From Microcella sp. (lineage in GTDB: Bacteria; Actinomycetota; Actinomycetes; Actinomycetales; Microbacteriaceae), in the NCBI GenBank assembly GCA_020216895.1, contig JAIWOM010000112.1:1-5523 (forward strand): a stretch of 5,523 nucleotides of DNA, given 5' to 3'. Under the pieces are notes generated by a model. The model was given only the letters and a program-made list of their open reading frames with translations, searched no databases and was not told the origin of the DNA. Positions 1 to 5,523 of the stretch are shown in pieces. The position numbers were made by a program, and so were the translations under genes. Numbering within the stretch: position 1 is the first letter of the stretch; each line of letters begins with the position of its first letter.

Positions 1-2
1 CG

Positions 3-605
3 GTGACCCCGCCGTCGGCGACCGAGCCGGCGGCGCCCGCCGTCGTCTACGTCACGGCTCCGGCCGCGCCGCGCGCCCGCGGTGCTCGCGGAGTCGGTGT
101 GCTGGTCGCCATTCTCGGCACAGGCATCTTCGCCGCTCTCTTCGGTCTCCTCGCCACCCTGCTGGCTCCGTTCCTGCCGGACGTCGCCGCGGTCGGCGGC
201 CTGCTGTTCACCGCCACCCCGGCCTTCTGGGTCCCCGTCGTGGTCTTCGCCCTGGCCTACATCCTGCTAATCGTGATCGTGAACCGCGCCGGGTGGTGGG
301 CGCACGTCCTGGGCGGGTTCCTCGTCGCCGTCGTGGTCTGGGTCGGGTTCATCGGCGCCCAGCTCATCGCCGCGGGTGCCGTCGGTCAGGCCCTGCCCGT
401 GGTCGGCGCGGTCGTGGCCGTGCAGCTCATGAACCCGGTCGGCTTCCTCGCCGCGATCATCGCGCGCGAGGTTCCTGTGTGGGTCGGCTGGATCGTCGCC
501 CGCCGTGGTCGCTCGGCCCGCGCCCGCAACGAGGCTGCCCGGGCGGCGTACCAGAAGGAGCTCGCCGAGCACCAGGCCACGGTCAGCGGCCGCACCGCCG
601 TTTGA
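3..605 (+). CDS. Multi-pass membrane protein of unknown function (start may lie upstream of window)
   Basis: I do not recognise this protein, and no catalytic motif is visible. From the GTG at 3 it has 200 residues. A Pro/Ala-rich N-terminus (about 1-29) is followed by four clear hydrophobic segments at about 31-57, 74-93, 99-124 and 131-153, and possibly a short fifth at 156-166. A basic patch (RRGRSARAR, 167-175) then leads into a charged, probably helical tail (about 176-191). Basic residues flanking the segments are consistent with an inner-membrane protein whose tail is cytoplasmic. The GTG lies two bases from the window edge and no ribosome binding site can be seen, so the start is provisional. 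The gene reads in the same direction as the str operon, but a good promoter over its stop codon suggests it is a separate transcription unit with only read-through linkage. Codon bias matches its neighbours, so it looks native. I am confident it is a real gene; its function is unknown. Confidence 0.85.
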   Translation: MTPPSATEPAAPAVVYVTAPAAPRARGARGVGVLVAILGTGIFAALFGLLATLLAPFLPDVAAVGGLLFTATPAFWVPVVVFALAYILLIVIVNRAGWWAHVLGGFLVAVVVWVGFIGAQLIAAGAVGQALPVVGAVVAVQLMNPVGFLAAIIAREVPVWVGWIVARRGRSARARNEAARAAYQKELAEHQATVSGRTAV

Positions 606-630
606 CCCGACCGGTCCCGCCGTCTATCCT
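602..630 (+). promoter_or_regulatory. Probable str operon promoter (sigma-70/SigA type)
   Basis: The sequence shows TTGACC at 602-607 and TATCCT at 625-630, separated by exactly 17 bp. The -35 box matches consensus at five of six positions, and the -10 fits the TAnnnT pattern usual in actinobacteria. The expected start of transcription is about 636-639, inside a GTGTGTGTG tract. The -35 box contains the TGA stop (603-605) of the preceding membrane-protein gene. It is the best promoter-like pair I found upstream of rpsL. Its use in the cell is inferred. Confidence 0.7.
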
Positions 631-635
631 TGGCG

Positions 636-871
636 GTGTGTGTGCTTCGGCGCGCGGCTGTGTCATGCCGTCGTGCGCGGATGCTCGCACAGAGGGTCCC
701 TGACCCGGCGGTCGCTCCGGCGCTCGTCGAGTGACACCCCCACGGCATATCCGTCGGCGGTGAGCCTGCTCACCGCAGCCCACGGATTTCGCGTGAGCCC
801 CGCCCGGCCCTGCCGGTCGGGGGACATCCAACCGCAACCGCTGTCACCGTGCAGCATTCATGAGGAGCACT
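636..871 (+). promoter_or_regulatory. Long structured 5' leader of the str operon
   Basis: About 235 nt separate the predicted transcription start from the rpsL start codon. I see no conventional gene in it. It contains four inverted repeats: A, 673-677 with 686-690 (GTGCG/CGCAC); B, 694-698 with 702-706 (GGGTC, loop CCT, GACCC); C, 757-764 with 769-776 (GCGGTGAG, loop CCTG, CTCACCGC), possibly extended by 751-754 with 782-785; D, 798-802 plus 804-808 with 812-816 plus 818-822 (ten GC-rich pairs, one mismatch, loop CCT). None is followed by a T-run, so none is a standard terminator. The rpsL ribosome binding site (GAGGAG, 862-867) lies about 40 nt after D and looks unpaired. Regulation by this leader is inference. 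Short GTG-initiated ORFs at its 5' end are discussed in the findings. Confidence 0.5.
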
Positions 872-1246
872 GTGCCCACTATCCAGCAGCTGGTCCGCAA
901 GGGCCGCTCGCCGAAGGTCTCGAAGACCAAGGCGCCGGCCCTGAAGGCCAACCCCCAGCAGCGCGGCGTCTGCACGCGCGTCTACACCACGACCCCCAAG
1001 AAGCCGAACTCGGCTCTGCGGAAGGTCGCCCGTGTGAAGCTCAGCAACGGCACCGAGGTCACCGCCTACATCCCGGGCGAGGGCCACAACCTGCAGGAGC
1101 ACTCGATGGTGCTCGTGCGCGGTGGTCGTGTCAAGGACCTCCCCGGCGTGCGCTACAAGATCGTGCGCGGCGCGCTCGACACCCAGGCCGTGAAGAACCG
1201 CAAGCAGGCGCGCAGCCGCTACGGCGCGAAGATGGAGAAGAAGTAA
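872..1246 (+). CDS. rpsL: 30S ribosomal protein S12
   Basis: S12 sits at the decoding centre of the 30S subunit and contributes to tRNA selection accuracy and streptomycin response. The 124 residues match the usual actinobacterial length. The start [11 protein letters not shown], the [18 protein letters not shown] segment (40-57) and the [19 protein letters not shown] segment (82-100) are all diagnostic. The two lysines whose substitution classically gives streptomycin resistance (K43 and K88 in actinobacterial numbering) are both wild type. D89, the position methylthiolated by RimO in E. coli, is present. I chose GTG 872 because it gives the family's canonical N-terminus and has GAGGAG (862-867) four bases upstream. 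An in-frame ATG at 860 would add four residues and overlap that site. The gene leads the operon after a long leader, and its TAA overlaps the rpsG ATG by one base (TAATG). Confidence 0.98.
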   Translation: MPTIQQLVRKGRSPKVSKTKAPALKANPQQRGVCTRVYTTTPKKPNSALRKVARVKLSNGTEVTAYIPGEGHNLQEHSMVLVRGGRVKDLPGVRYKIVRGALDTQAVKNRKQARSRYGAKMEKK

Positions 1247-1716
1247 TGCCTCGCAAGGGTCCCGCTCCGAAGCGCCCCGTCGTCGCCGACCCCGTCTACG
1301 GGGCGCCGATCGTCAGCCAGCTCGTCAACAAGATCCTCCTCGACGGCAAGAAGGGCCTCGCCGAGCGCATCGTCTACGGTGCGCTCGAGGGTGTCGCCGC
1401 GAAGAGTGGTCAGGACGCCGTTGCCGTGCTCAAGAAGGCCCTCGACAACGTCCGCCCCACCCTCGAGGTGCGGTCGCGTCGTGTCGGTGGCTCGACCTAC
1501 CAGGTTCCGGTCGAGGTCAAGCCGCACCGCGCGAACACCCTCGCGCTGCGCTGGCTGACCTCGTACGCCAAGGCTCGTCGCGAGAAGACGATGACCGAGC
1601 GCCTGATGAACGAGATCCTTGACGCCTCGAACGGCCTCGGTGCCGCCGTGAAGCGTCGTGAGGACACCCACAAGATGGCCGAGAGCAACAAGGCGTTCGC
1701 TCACTACCGCTGGTAA
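1246..1716 (+). CDS. rpsG: 30S ribosomal protein S7
   Basis: S7 is a primary 16S rRNA binder that nucleates the 30S head and contacts tRNA at the E site. The 156 residues equal the standard bacterial length. Family hallmarks are the [10 protein letters not shown] start, the helix with [17 protein letters not shown] (28-44), the basic beta-hairpin around [18 protein letters not shown] (74-91), [11 protein letters not shown] (94-104) and the C-terminal FAHYRW. The ATG at 1246 overlaps the rpsL stop by one base. GGAG at 1234-1237, inside the end of rpsL, lies eight bases upstream, so translational coupling to rpsL is likely. In E. coli, S7 represses translation through an rpsL-rpsG spacer of roughly 100 nt, and no such spacer exists here. 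The gene's last codons and its TAA (1714-1716) lie within a long inverted repeat (1699-1745). Apparent upstream extension of this reading frame is a frame artefact over rpsL. Confidence 0.98.
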   Translation: MPRKGPAPKRPVVADPVYGAPIVSQLVNKILLDGKKGLAERIVYGALEGVAAKSGQDAVAVLKKALDNVRPTLEVRSRRVGGSTYQVPVEVKPHRANTLALRWLTSYAKARREKTMTERLMNEILDASNGLGAAVKRREDTHKMAESNKAFAHYRW

Positions 1717-1745
1717 GCCGAAGGCTTCCCAGCTGGGTAGTGAGC
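1699..1745 (+). repeat. Inverted repeat (stem-loop 1) enclosing the rpsG stop codon
   Basis: The arms pair as 1699-1708 with 1736-1745 (GCTCACTACC/GGTAGTGAGC), 1709-1713 with 1729-1733 (GCTGG/CCAGC) and 1715-1719 with 1723-1727 (AAGCC/GGCTT). The loop is GAA (1720-1722). The only interruptions are a T/C mismatch (1714/1728) and a TG bulge (1734-1735), which leaves 20 Watson-Crick pairs. The 5' arm is the last five sense codons of rpsG, and the TAA starts at the mismatch. No T-run follows. It may be a partial terminator, an RNA-stability or processing element, or a protein-binding site. Function is inferred. Confidence 0.75.
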
Positions 1746-1796
1746 CGAGGTTCGCTGAAGGCGGGGGCCATTTCTGGCCCCCGCTGCGAACCTCGG
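1745..1796 (+). repeat. Long inverted repeat (stem-loop 2) between rpsG and fusA
   Basis: The outer arms CCGAGGTTCGC (1745-1755) and GCGAACCTCGG (1786-1796) pair over 11 bp. The inner arms GCGGGGGCCA (1761-1770) and TGGCCCCCGC (1775-1784) pair over 10 bp around a TTTC loop. The arms are separated by five unpaired bases on the left (TGAAG) and one on the right (T). That makes 21 perfect pairs, mostly G-C. The following bases (GTGGCGGCCC) contain no T-run, so this is not a canonical intrinsic terminator. Actinobacterial terminators without a U-tract have been proposed, so partial termination between rpsG and fusA remains possible. It starts at the last base of stem-loop 1. Confidence 0.75.
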
Positions 1797-1800
1797 GTGG

Positions 1801-1817
1801 CGGCCCGTCCCGGGCCG
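1801..1817 (+). repeat. Short GC hairpin (stem-loop 3) in the fusA leader
   Basis: CGGCCCG (1801-1807) pairs with CGGGCCG (1811-1817) around a TCC loop. The 3' arm could instead pair further downstream: GGCCG at 1813-1817 is complementary to CGGCC at 1832-1836. The two folds exclude each other. The ribosome binding site of fusA (AAGGA, 1878-1882) lies clear of both. Confidence 0.5.
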
Positions 1818-1888
1818 ACACGGGGTAGACCCGGCCACCACACCCAGCAATCAGAACACTGACGAAATACCGAACGTAAGGACATCCC

Positions 1889-4003
1889 GTGGCACTCGAC
1901 GTGCTCACCGACCTCAAGAAGGTCCGCAACATCGGCATCATGGCTCACATCGATGCCGGCAAGACCACCACGACCGAGCGCATCCTCTTCTACACGGGTG
2001 TGAACCACAAGATCGGTGAGACGCACGACGGCGCGTCGACGATGGACTGGATGGCGCAGGAGCAGGAGCGCGGCATCACGATCACGTCGGCCGCGACGAC
2101 CTGCTTCTGGAACAAGCACCAGATCAACATCATCGACACCCCCGGCCACGTCGACTTCACCGTCGAGGTCGAGCGCTCGCTGCGCGTCCTCGACGGCGCG
2201 GTCGCGGTGTTCGACGGCAAGGAGGGCGTGGAGCCCCAGTCGGAGACCGTCTGGCGTCAGGCCGACAAGTACGACGTGCCCCGCATCTGCTTCGTCAACA
2301 AGATGGACAAGCTGGGTGCCGACTTCTACTTCACCGTCGACACGATCGTGAAGCGCCTCGGCGCGCGGCCGCTGGTCATCCAGCTGCCGATCGGCTTCGA
2401 GTCGACCTTCACCGGCGTCGTCGACCTCGTCGAGATGCGCGCCCTGGTGTGGCCCGGCGATGCCAAGGGTGACGTCACGATGGGCGCCGAGTACGAGATC
2501 CAGGAGATCCCGGCCGAGCTCAAGGAGAAGGCCGAGGAGTACCGCCAGGCGCTGCTCGAGACCGTCGCCGAGAGCGACGACGTGCTGCTCGAGAAGTTCT
2601 TCGGCGGCGAGGAGCTCACGGTCGCCGAGATCAAGGCCGCCATCCGCAAGATGACGATCGCCTCGGAGATCTACCCGGTGCTGTGCGGCTCGGCGTTCAA
2701 GAACCGCGGCGTGCAGCCGATGCTCGACGCGGTCGTCGACTACCTGCCGAGCCCGCTCGATGTTCCGGCCACGGTCGCGCACGACCCGCGCGACGAGGAG
2801 AAGGAGATCGTCCGCAAGCCCGACGCGACCGAGCCCTTCGCGGCTCTCGCGTTCAAGGTCGCCGTGCACCCCTTCTTCGGTCGCCTCACCTACGTGCGCG
2901 TGTACTCCGGCGCGATCGACTCGGGCGCCCAGATTGTCAACTCGACGAAGGGCAAGAAGGAGCGTATCGGCAAGATCTTCCAGATGCACGCCAACAAGGA
3001 GAACCCGGTCGAGTCGGTCACCGCGGGCCACATCTACGCGGTCATCGGTCTGAAGGACACCACCACGGGCGACACCCTGTGCGACCCGAACAACCCGGTC
3101 GTGCTCGAGTCGATGACCTTCCCGGAGCCCGTGATCGAGGTCGCCATCGAGCCGAAGACCAAGGCTGACCAGGAGAAGCTCGGCACGGCCATCCAGAAGC
3201 TGGCCGAGGAGGACCCGACGTTCCGCACCGAGCAGAACGTCGAGACCGGCCAGACCGTCATCAAGGGCATGGGCGAGCTGCACCTCGACATCCTTGTCGA
3301 CCGCATGAAGCGCGAGTTCAACGTCGAGGCCAACGTCGGCAAGCCGCAGGTGGCCTACCGCGAGACGATCAAGAAGACCATCGAGAAGTACGACTACACC
3401 CACAAGAAGCAGACCGGTGGGTCGGGTCAGTTCGCGAAGGTCCAGATCTCGCTCGAGCCGCTCGAGGTCACCCCTGAGACGAGCTACGAGTTCGTGAACG
3501 CCGTCACCGGTGGTCGCGTGCCGCGGGAGTACATCCCCTCGGTCGACGCGGGCATCCAGGACGCGATGCAGGTCGGCGTGCTCGCCGGTTTCCCGACGGT
3601 GGGCGTCAAGGCGACCCTCATCGACGGTGCCGCGCACGACGTCGACTCCTCGGAGATGGCGTTCAAGATCGCCGGCTCGATGGCCTTCAAGGAGGCTGCG
3701 CGCAAGGCGAACCCCGTGCTCCTCGAGCCGCTCATGGCGGTCGAGGTGCGCACCCCCGAGGAGTACATGGGCGACGTCATCGGCGACCTGAACTCCCGCC
3801 GCGGTCAGATCCAGTCGATGGACGACGCGACGGGCGTGAAGGTCGTCCGCGCCCTCGTGCCGCTGTCGGAGATGTTCGGGTACGTCGGCGACCTCCGGTC
3901 GAAGACCTCCGGACGCGCCGTCTACTCGATGACGTTCGACAGCTACGCGGAGGTCCCGAAGGCCGTCGCCGACGAGATCGTCCAGAAGAGCAAGGGCGAG
4001 TAA
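1889..4003 (+). CDS. fusA: Translation elongation factor G (EF-G)
   Basis: EF-G is the cytosolic GTPase that drives tRNA-mRNA translocation and, with the ribosome recycling factor, subunit splitting. The 704 residues match the usual length. The G domain shows G1 AHIDAGKT (19-26), switch I RGITI (61-65), G3 DTPGH (83-87), G4 NKMD (137-140) and G5 SAF (268-270). The G' insert covers roughly 160-255. Domain II starts near 310, domain III contains [10 protein letters not shown] (460-469), and domain IV (about 485-605) carries the tip loop AHDVDSS (582-588) with the conserved H583. Domain V closes the protein with [18 protein letters not shown] 1889 is supported by AAGGA (1878-1882) six bases upstream and by the canonical start [17 protein letters not shown]. 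It has no evident promoter of its own, so it probably depends on read-through past the hairpins after rpsG. No truncation or frameshift is visible. Residue 582 is Ala, where E. coli has Tyr. Confidence 0.98.
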   Translation: MALDVLTDLKKVRNIGIMAHIDAGKTTTTERILFYTGVNHKIGETHDGASTMDWMAQEQERGITITSAATTCFWNKHQINIIDTPGHVDFTVEVERSLRVLDGAVAVFDGKEGVEPQSETVWRQADKYDVPRICFVNKMDKLGADFYFTVDTIVKRLGARPLVIQLPIGFESTFTGVVDLVEMRALVWPGDAKGDVTMGAEYEIQEIPAELKEKAEEYRQALLETVAESDDVLLEKFFGGEELTVAEIKAAIRKMTIASEIYPVLCGSAFKNRGVQPMLDAVVDYLPSPLDVPATVAHDPRDEEKEIVRKPDATEPFAALAFKVAVHPFFGRLTYVRVYSGAIDSGAQIVNSTKGKKERIGKIFQMHANKENPVESVTAGHIYAVIGLKDTTTGDTLCDPNNPVVLESMTFPEPVIEVAIEPKTKADQEKLGTAIQKLAEEDPTFRTEQNVETGQTVIKGMGELHLDILVDRMKREFNVEANVGKPQVAYRETIKKTIEKYDYTHKKQTGGSGQFAKVQISLEPLEVTPETSYEFVNAVTGGRVPREYIPSVDAGIQDAMQVGVLAGFPTVGVKATLIDGAAHDVDSSEMAFKIAGSMAFKEAARKANPVLLEPLMAVEVRTPEEYMGDVIGDLNSRRGQIQSMDDATGVKVVRALVPLSEMFGYVGDLRSKTSGRAVYSMTFDSYAEVPKAVADEIVQKSKGE

Positions 4004-4012
4004 TCGCCCAAC

Positions 4013-4042
4013 CTGCGAGGGCTCGCCGAGCCTGAGTACGAT
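4013..4042 (+). promoter_or_regulatory. Weak candidate tuf promoter
   Basis: TACGAT (4037-4042) fits the actinobacterial -10 pattern TAnnnT and opens an AT-richer patch (about 4036-4057) that stands out from its surroundings. A poor -35, CTGCGA (4013-4018, three of six matches), lies 18 bp upstream. A 5-bp hairpin (GGCTC 4020-4024, loop GCC, GAGCC 4028-4032) sits between the boxes, 16 nt after the fusA stop. Separate tuf promoters are known in other bacteria, but this one rests mainly on the -10 and local base composition. Confidence 0.35.
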
Positions 4043-4111
4043 ACATCCATACCAAATCGCGCGGCGTCTGAACCCCGGATGCTGAGCACCAAGTCCTGAG
4101 GAGGACCCACA

Positions 4112-5305
4112 GTGGCTAAGGCCAAGTTCGAGCGGAGCAAGCCGCACGTCAACATCGGAACCATCGGTCACGTCGACCACGGCAAGACCACGCTCACCGC
4201 CGCCATCTCGAAGGTGCTTGCCGACAAGTACCCCTCGGCGACGAACGTCGTGCGCGACTTCGCCACGATCGACTCGGCTCCGGAGGAGCGTCAGCGCGGT
4301 ATCACCATCAACATCTCGCACGTCGAGTACGAGACCCCGAAGCGTCACTACGCGCACGTCGACGCCCCGGGCCACGCTGACTACATCAAGAACATGATCA
4401 CCGGTGCCGCTCAGATGGACGGCGCGATCCTCGTGGTCGCGGCGACCGACGGCCCGATGGCCCAGACCCGCGAGCACGTGCTGCTCGCCAAGCAGGTCGG
4501 CGTTCCCTACCTGCTGGTCGCGCTCAACAAGAGCGACATGGTCGACGACGAGGAGATCCTCGAGCTCGTCGAGATCGAGGTCCGCGAGCTCCTCTCGAGC
4601 CAGGGCTTCGACGGCGACAACGCTCCCGTCGTGCGCGTCTCGGGCCTGAAGGCTCTCGAGGGCGACGAGAAGTGGACGCAGTCGATCCTCGATCTCATGG
4701 ACGCCGTGGACAACTCGGTTCCGGACCCGGTGCGTGACAAGGACAAGCCGTTCCTCATGCCCATCGAGGACGTCTTCACCATCACCGGCCGTGGCACGGT
4801 CGTGACGGGTCGCGCCGAGCGCGGCACCCTCGCGATCAACTCCGAGGTCGAGATCGTCGGCATCCGCCCGACGCAGAAGACCACTGTCACGGGCATCGAG
4901 ATGTTCCACAAGCAGCTCGACGAGGCCTGGGCCGGCGAGAACTGCGGTCTCCTGCTCCGCGGCACCAAGCGCGAGGACGTCGAGCGCGGCCAGGTCGTCG
5001 TGAAGCCGGGTTCGGTGACCCCGCACACGAACTTCGAGGGCACCGCGTACATCCTCTCGAAGGACGAGGGTGGCCGTCACAACCCCTTCTACACGAACTA
5101 CCGCCCGCAGTTCTACTTCCGCACCACCGACGTCACCGGCGTCATCTCGCTGCCCGAGGGCACCGAGATGGTCATGCCCGGCGACACCACCGACATGACG
5201 GTCGAGCTGATCCAGCCCATCGCCATGGAGGAGGGCCTCGGCTTCGCTATCCGTGAGGGTGGCCGCACCGTCGGCGCCGGCACGGTCACGAAGATCCTGA
5301 AGTAG
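4112..5305 (+). CDS. tuf: Translation elongation factor Tu (EF-Tu)
   Basis: EF-Tu is the cytosolic GTPase that carries aminoacyl-tRNA to the ribosomal A site. The 397 residues match family length. Domain 1 shows GHVDHGKT (19-26), switch [12 protein letters not shown] (57-67), DAPGH (84-88) with the catalytic His88, NKSD (139-142) and SGLKAL (177-182). Domain 2 runs from about 215 ([17 protein letters not shown], 222-238). Domain 3 begins near 310 and includes GGRHNPF (320-326) and [13 protein letters not shown] (331-343). The glycines matching E. coli G257 and G275, sites of GE2270A-resistance substitutions, are conserved (G261, G279). The pattern around [17 protein letters not shown] resembles Microbacteriaceae proteins from memory. 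GTG 4112 has GAGGAGG (4098-4104) seven bases upstream, the strongest ribosome binding site in the window and appropriate for one of the most abundant proteins in a cell. It is the last gene of the operon and ends in TAG before a terminator. Confidence 0.98.
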   Translation: MAKAKFERSKPHVNIGTIGHVDHGKTTLTAAISKVLADKYPSATNVVRDFATIDSAPEERQRGITINISHVEYETPKRHYAHVDAPGHADYIKNMITGAAQMDGAILVVAATDGPMAQTREHVLLAKQVGVPYLLVALNKSDMVDDEEILELVEIEVRELLSSQGFDGDNAPVVRVSGLKALEGDEKWTQSILDLMDAVDNSVPDPVRDKDKPFLMPIEDVFTITGRGTVVTGRAERGTLAINSEVEIVGIRPTQKTTVTGIEMFHKQLDEAWAGENCGLLLRGTKREDVERGQVVVKPGSVTPHTNFEGTAYILSKDEGGRHNPFYTNYRPQFYFRTTDVTGVISLPEGTEMVMPGDTTDMTVELIQPIAMEEGLGFAIREGGRTVGAGTVTKILK

Positions 5306-5324
5306 TCCTTCCGGTTCTGAACGC

Positions 5325-5370
5325 AAGCGGGGTCGCACCGAGAGGTGCGGCCCCGCTTCGTCGTTCTCGG
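5325..5370 (+). terminator. Intrinsic terminator of the str operon
   Basis: AAGCGGGG-T-CGCACC (5325-5339) pairs with GGTGCG-G-CCCCGCTT (5344-5358), giving 15 consecutive pairs including one U-G wobble (5333/5350). The loop GAGA (5340-5343) is a stabilising GNRA tetraloop. A T-containing tail (CGTCGTTCT, 5359-5367) follows, and the stem starts 19 nt after the tuf stop. On the minus strand the wobble becomes an A-C mismatch and the tail (GCGTTCAG) has fewer T bases, so it favours the plus direction, though it could also serve the convergent gene. Confidence 0.9.
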
Positions 5371-5376
5371 CGCCGT

Positions 5377-5424
5377 GAGCCGGGCGCGAGCCGGGCCCGC
5401 CTACGCCCGACCCTGGAGCCGGGC
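5377..5424. repeat. Three direct copies of GAGCCGGGC
   Basis: The 9-mer GAGCCGGGC occurs at 5377-5385, 5388-5396 and 5416-5424. The first two copies are two bases apart in the intergenic gap. The third lies inside the C-terminal codons of the convergent minus-strand gene, where it includes the Arg-Leu codons. It may be a chance GC-rich motif or a local slippage duplication. Confidence 0.5.
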
Positions 5425-5523
5425 GGTGAGCGCGATCGCGGCCTCGCGCACGGCCTCGGCGAGAGCATCCACCTCGACGGCGCTGACGGCCGCTGCGCGA
5501 TAGGTGACGCCGAGCGCGGCCGA
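5401..5523 (-). CDS. C-terminal fragment of a convergent protein, possibly an IclR-family regulator
   Basis: Reading the minus strand from the window edge gives 40 codons open to a TAG (complement of 5401-5403). The start lies beyond 5523. Third positions are G or C in 35 of 40 codons, which supports real coding. The fragment reads AALGVTYRAAAV near its start and ends with DALAEAVREAAIALTARL followed by a short QGRA tail. This resembles the usual end of the IclR effector-binding domain: an AALxV beta-strand, a variable linker, then a final amphipathic helix ending in ARL. The resemblance is from memory and covers only 40 residues, so the family is tentative. If right, it would be a DNA-binding repressor or activator controlled by a small metabolite. 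It converges on tuf with 97 bp between the stops, so it is not part of the str operon. Confidence 0.65.
   Translation of the reverse strand, partial: SAALGVTYRAAAVSAVEVDALAEAVREAAIALTARLQGRA

Noticed and set aside
293..703. Plus-strand open frame of 136 codons over the membrane-protein gene.
   Set aside because: It is an Arg-rich shadow frame of the gene at 3-605. Only its last portion (from GTG 638) is considered, as a possible leaderless short ORF.
860..871. ATG at 860 as the rpsL start.
   Set aside because: It overlaps the GAGGAG ribosome binding site and adds four residues not found in S12. GTG 872 gives the conserved PTIQQL N-terminus.
583..1102. Minus-strand open frames across the leader and rpsL.
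   Set aside because: They are Arg/Gly-rich, have no domain pattern, and overlap the operon leader and S12 on the opposite strand. They look like GC-driven chance frames.
1001..1140. Streptomycin-resistance substitution in S12.
   Set aside because: K43 and K88 are both lysine, as in sensitive actinobacteria.
505..1245. A 5' extension of the rpsG reading frame that would give a 403-residue protein.
   Set aside because: The extension crosses rpsL and the operon leader out of frame with S12. S7 has its canonical start at ATG 1246 with a ribosome binding site, and 156 residues is its normal length.
1745..1796. Stem-loop 2 as a complete intrinsic terminator separating fusA from the operon.
   Set aside because: There is no T-run after the stem, and no convincing fusA promoter exists between it and the gene, so complete termination would leave fusA without transcription. 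It is kept as a repeat with possible partial effect.
1820..1888. A separate fusA promoter.
   Set aside because: I found CTGACG at 1859-1864 and a few TA-containing hexamers, but no -35/-10 pair with 16-19 bp spacing.
1517..5338. A 1273-codon open frame on the minus strand antisense to rpsG, fusA and tuf.
   Set aside because: It is the usual antisense artefact of G/C-biased third codon positions in highly expressed genes. Its translation is low-complexity (Leu, Asp, Val, Arg, Glu rich) with no recognisable domain, it crosses several intergenic regions and the tuf stop, and the plus-strand genes are certain.
1..5523. tRNA or rRNA genes, CRISPR array, insertion sequence, integron or prophage features.
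   Set aside because: I saw no cloverleaf, spaced repeats, transposase fragment or terminal inverted repeats with target duplications. Base composition and codon bias are uniform across the window.

Overview
The window is GC-rich with a strong G/C third-position bias. It carries the streptomycin (str) operon of an actinobacterium: rpsL (S12), rpsG (S7), fusA (EF-G) and tuf (EF-Tu), all on the plus strand. EF-Tu has segments ([31 protein letters not shown]) that I associate from memory with Microbacteriaceae-type actinobacteria. The family assignment is therefore inference and only moderately firm.

Layout. Positions 3-605 encode an unrecognised multi-pass membrane protein whose true start may lie before the window. 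Its stop codon lies inside the -35 box of a good sigma-70-type promoter (TTGACC, 17 bp, TATCCT; 602-630). A leader of about 235 nt with several GC hairpins follows and has no conventional gene. rpsL (872-1246, GTG start) and rpsG (1246-1716) overlap by one base. The 172-bp rpsG-fusA gap, together with the last codons of rpsG, holds three back-to-back inverted repeats (1699-1745, 1745-1796, 1801-1817). fusA (1889-4003) is followed by a 108-bp gap with a short hairpin, an AT-richer patch that may be a weak tuf promoter, and a strong ribosome binding site. tuf (4112-5305) ends at a textbook terminator hairpin (5325-5358). The last 123 bases hold the C-terminal end of a convergent minus-strand gene, possibly an IclR-type regulator.

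How the genes work together. S12 and S7 are 30S ribosomal proteins: S12 is in the decoding centre, and S7 nucleates the 30S head and contacts E-site tRNA. EF-Tu delivers aminoacyl-tRNA and EF-G translocates it. One promoter can serve all four genes, and the structured gaps before fusA and tuf are plausible places to tune the factors separately from the ribosomal proteins.

The protein-coding content is ordinary core genome. I see no new enzymatic or defence system, mobile element, CRISPR array or RNA gene. The parts worth a second look are RNA-level: the hairpin array that encloses the rpsG stop codon, the long structured rpsL leader with possible short leaderless ORFs, and the absence of an rpsL-rpsG spacer of the kind used for S7 feedback in E. 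coli.
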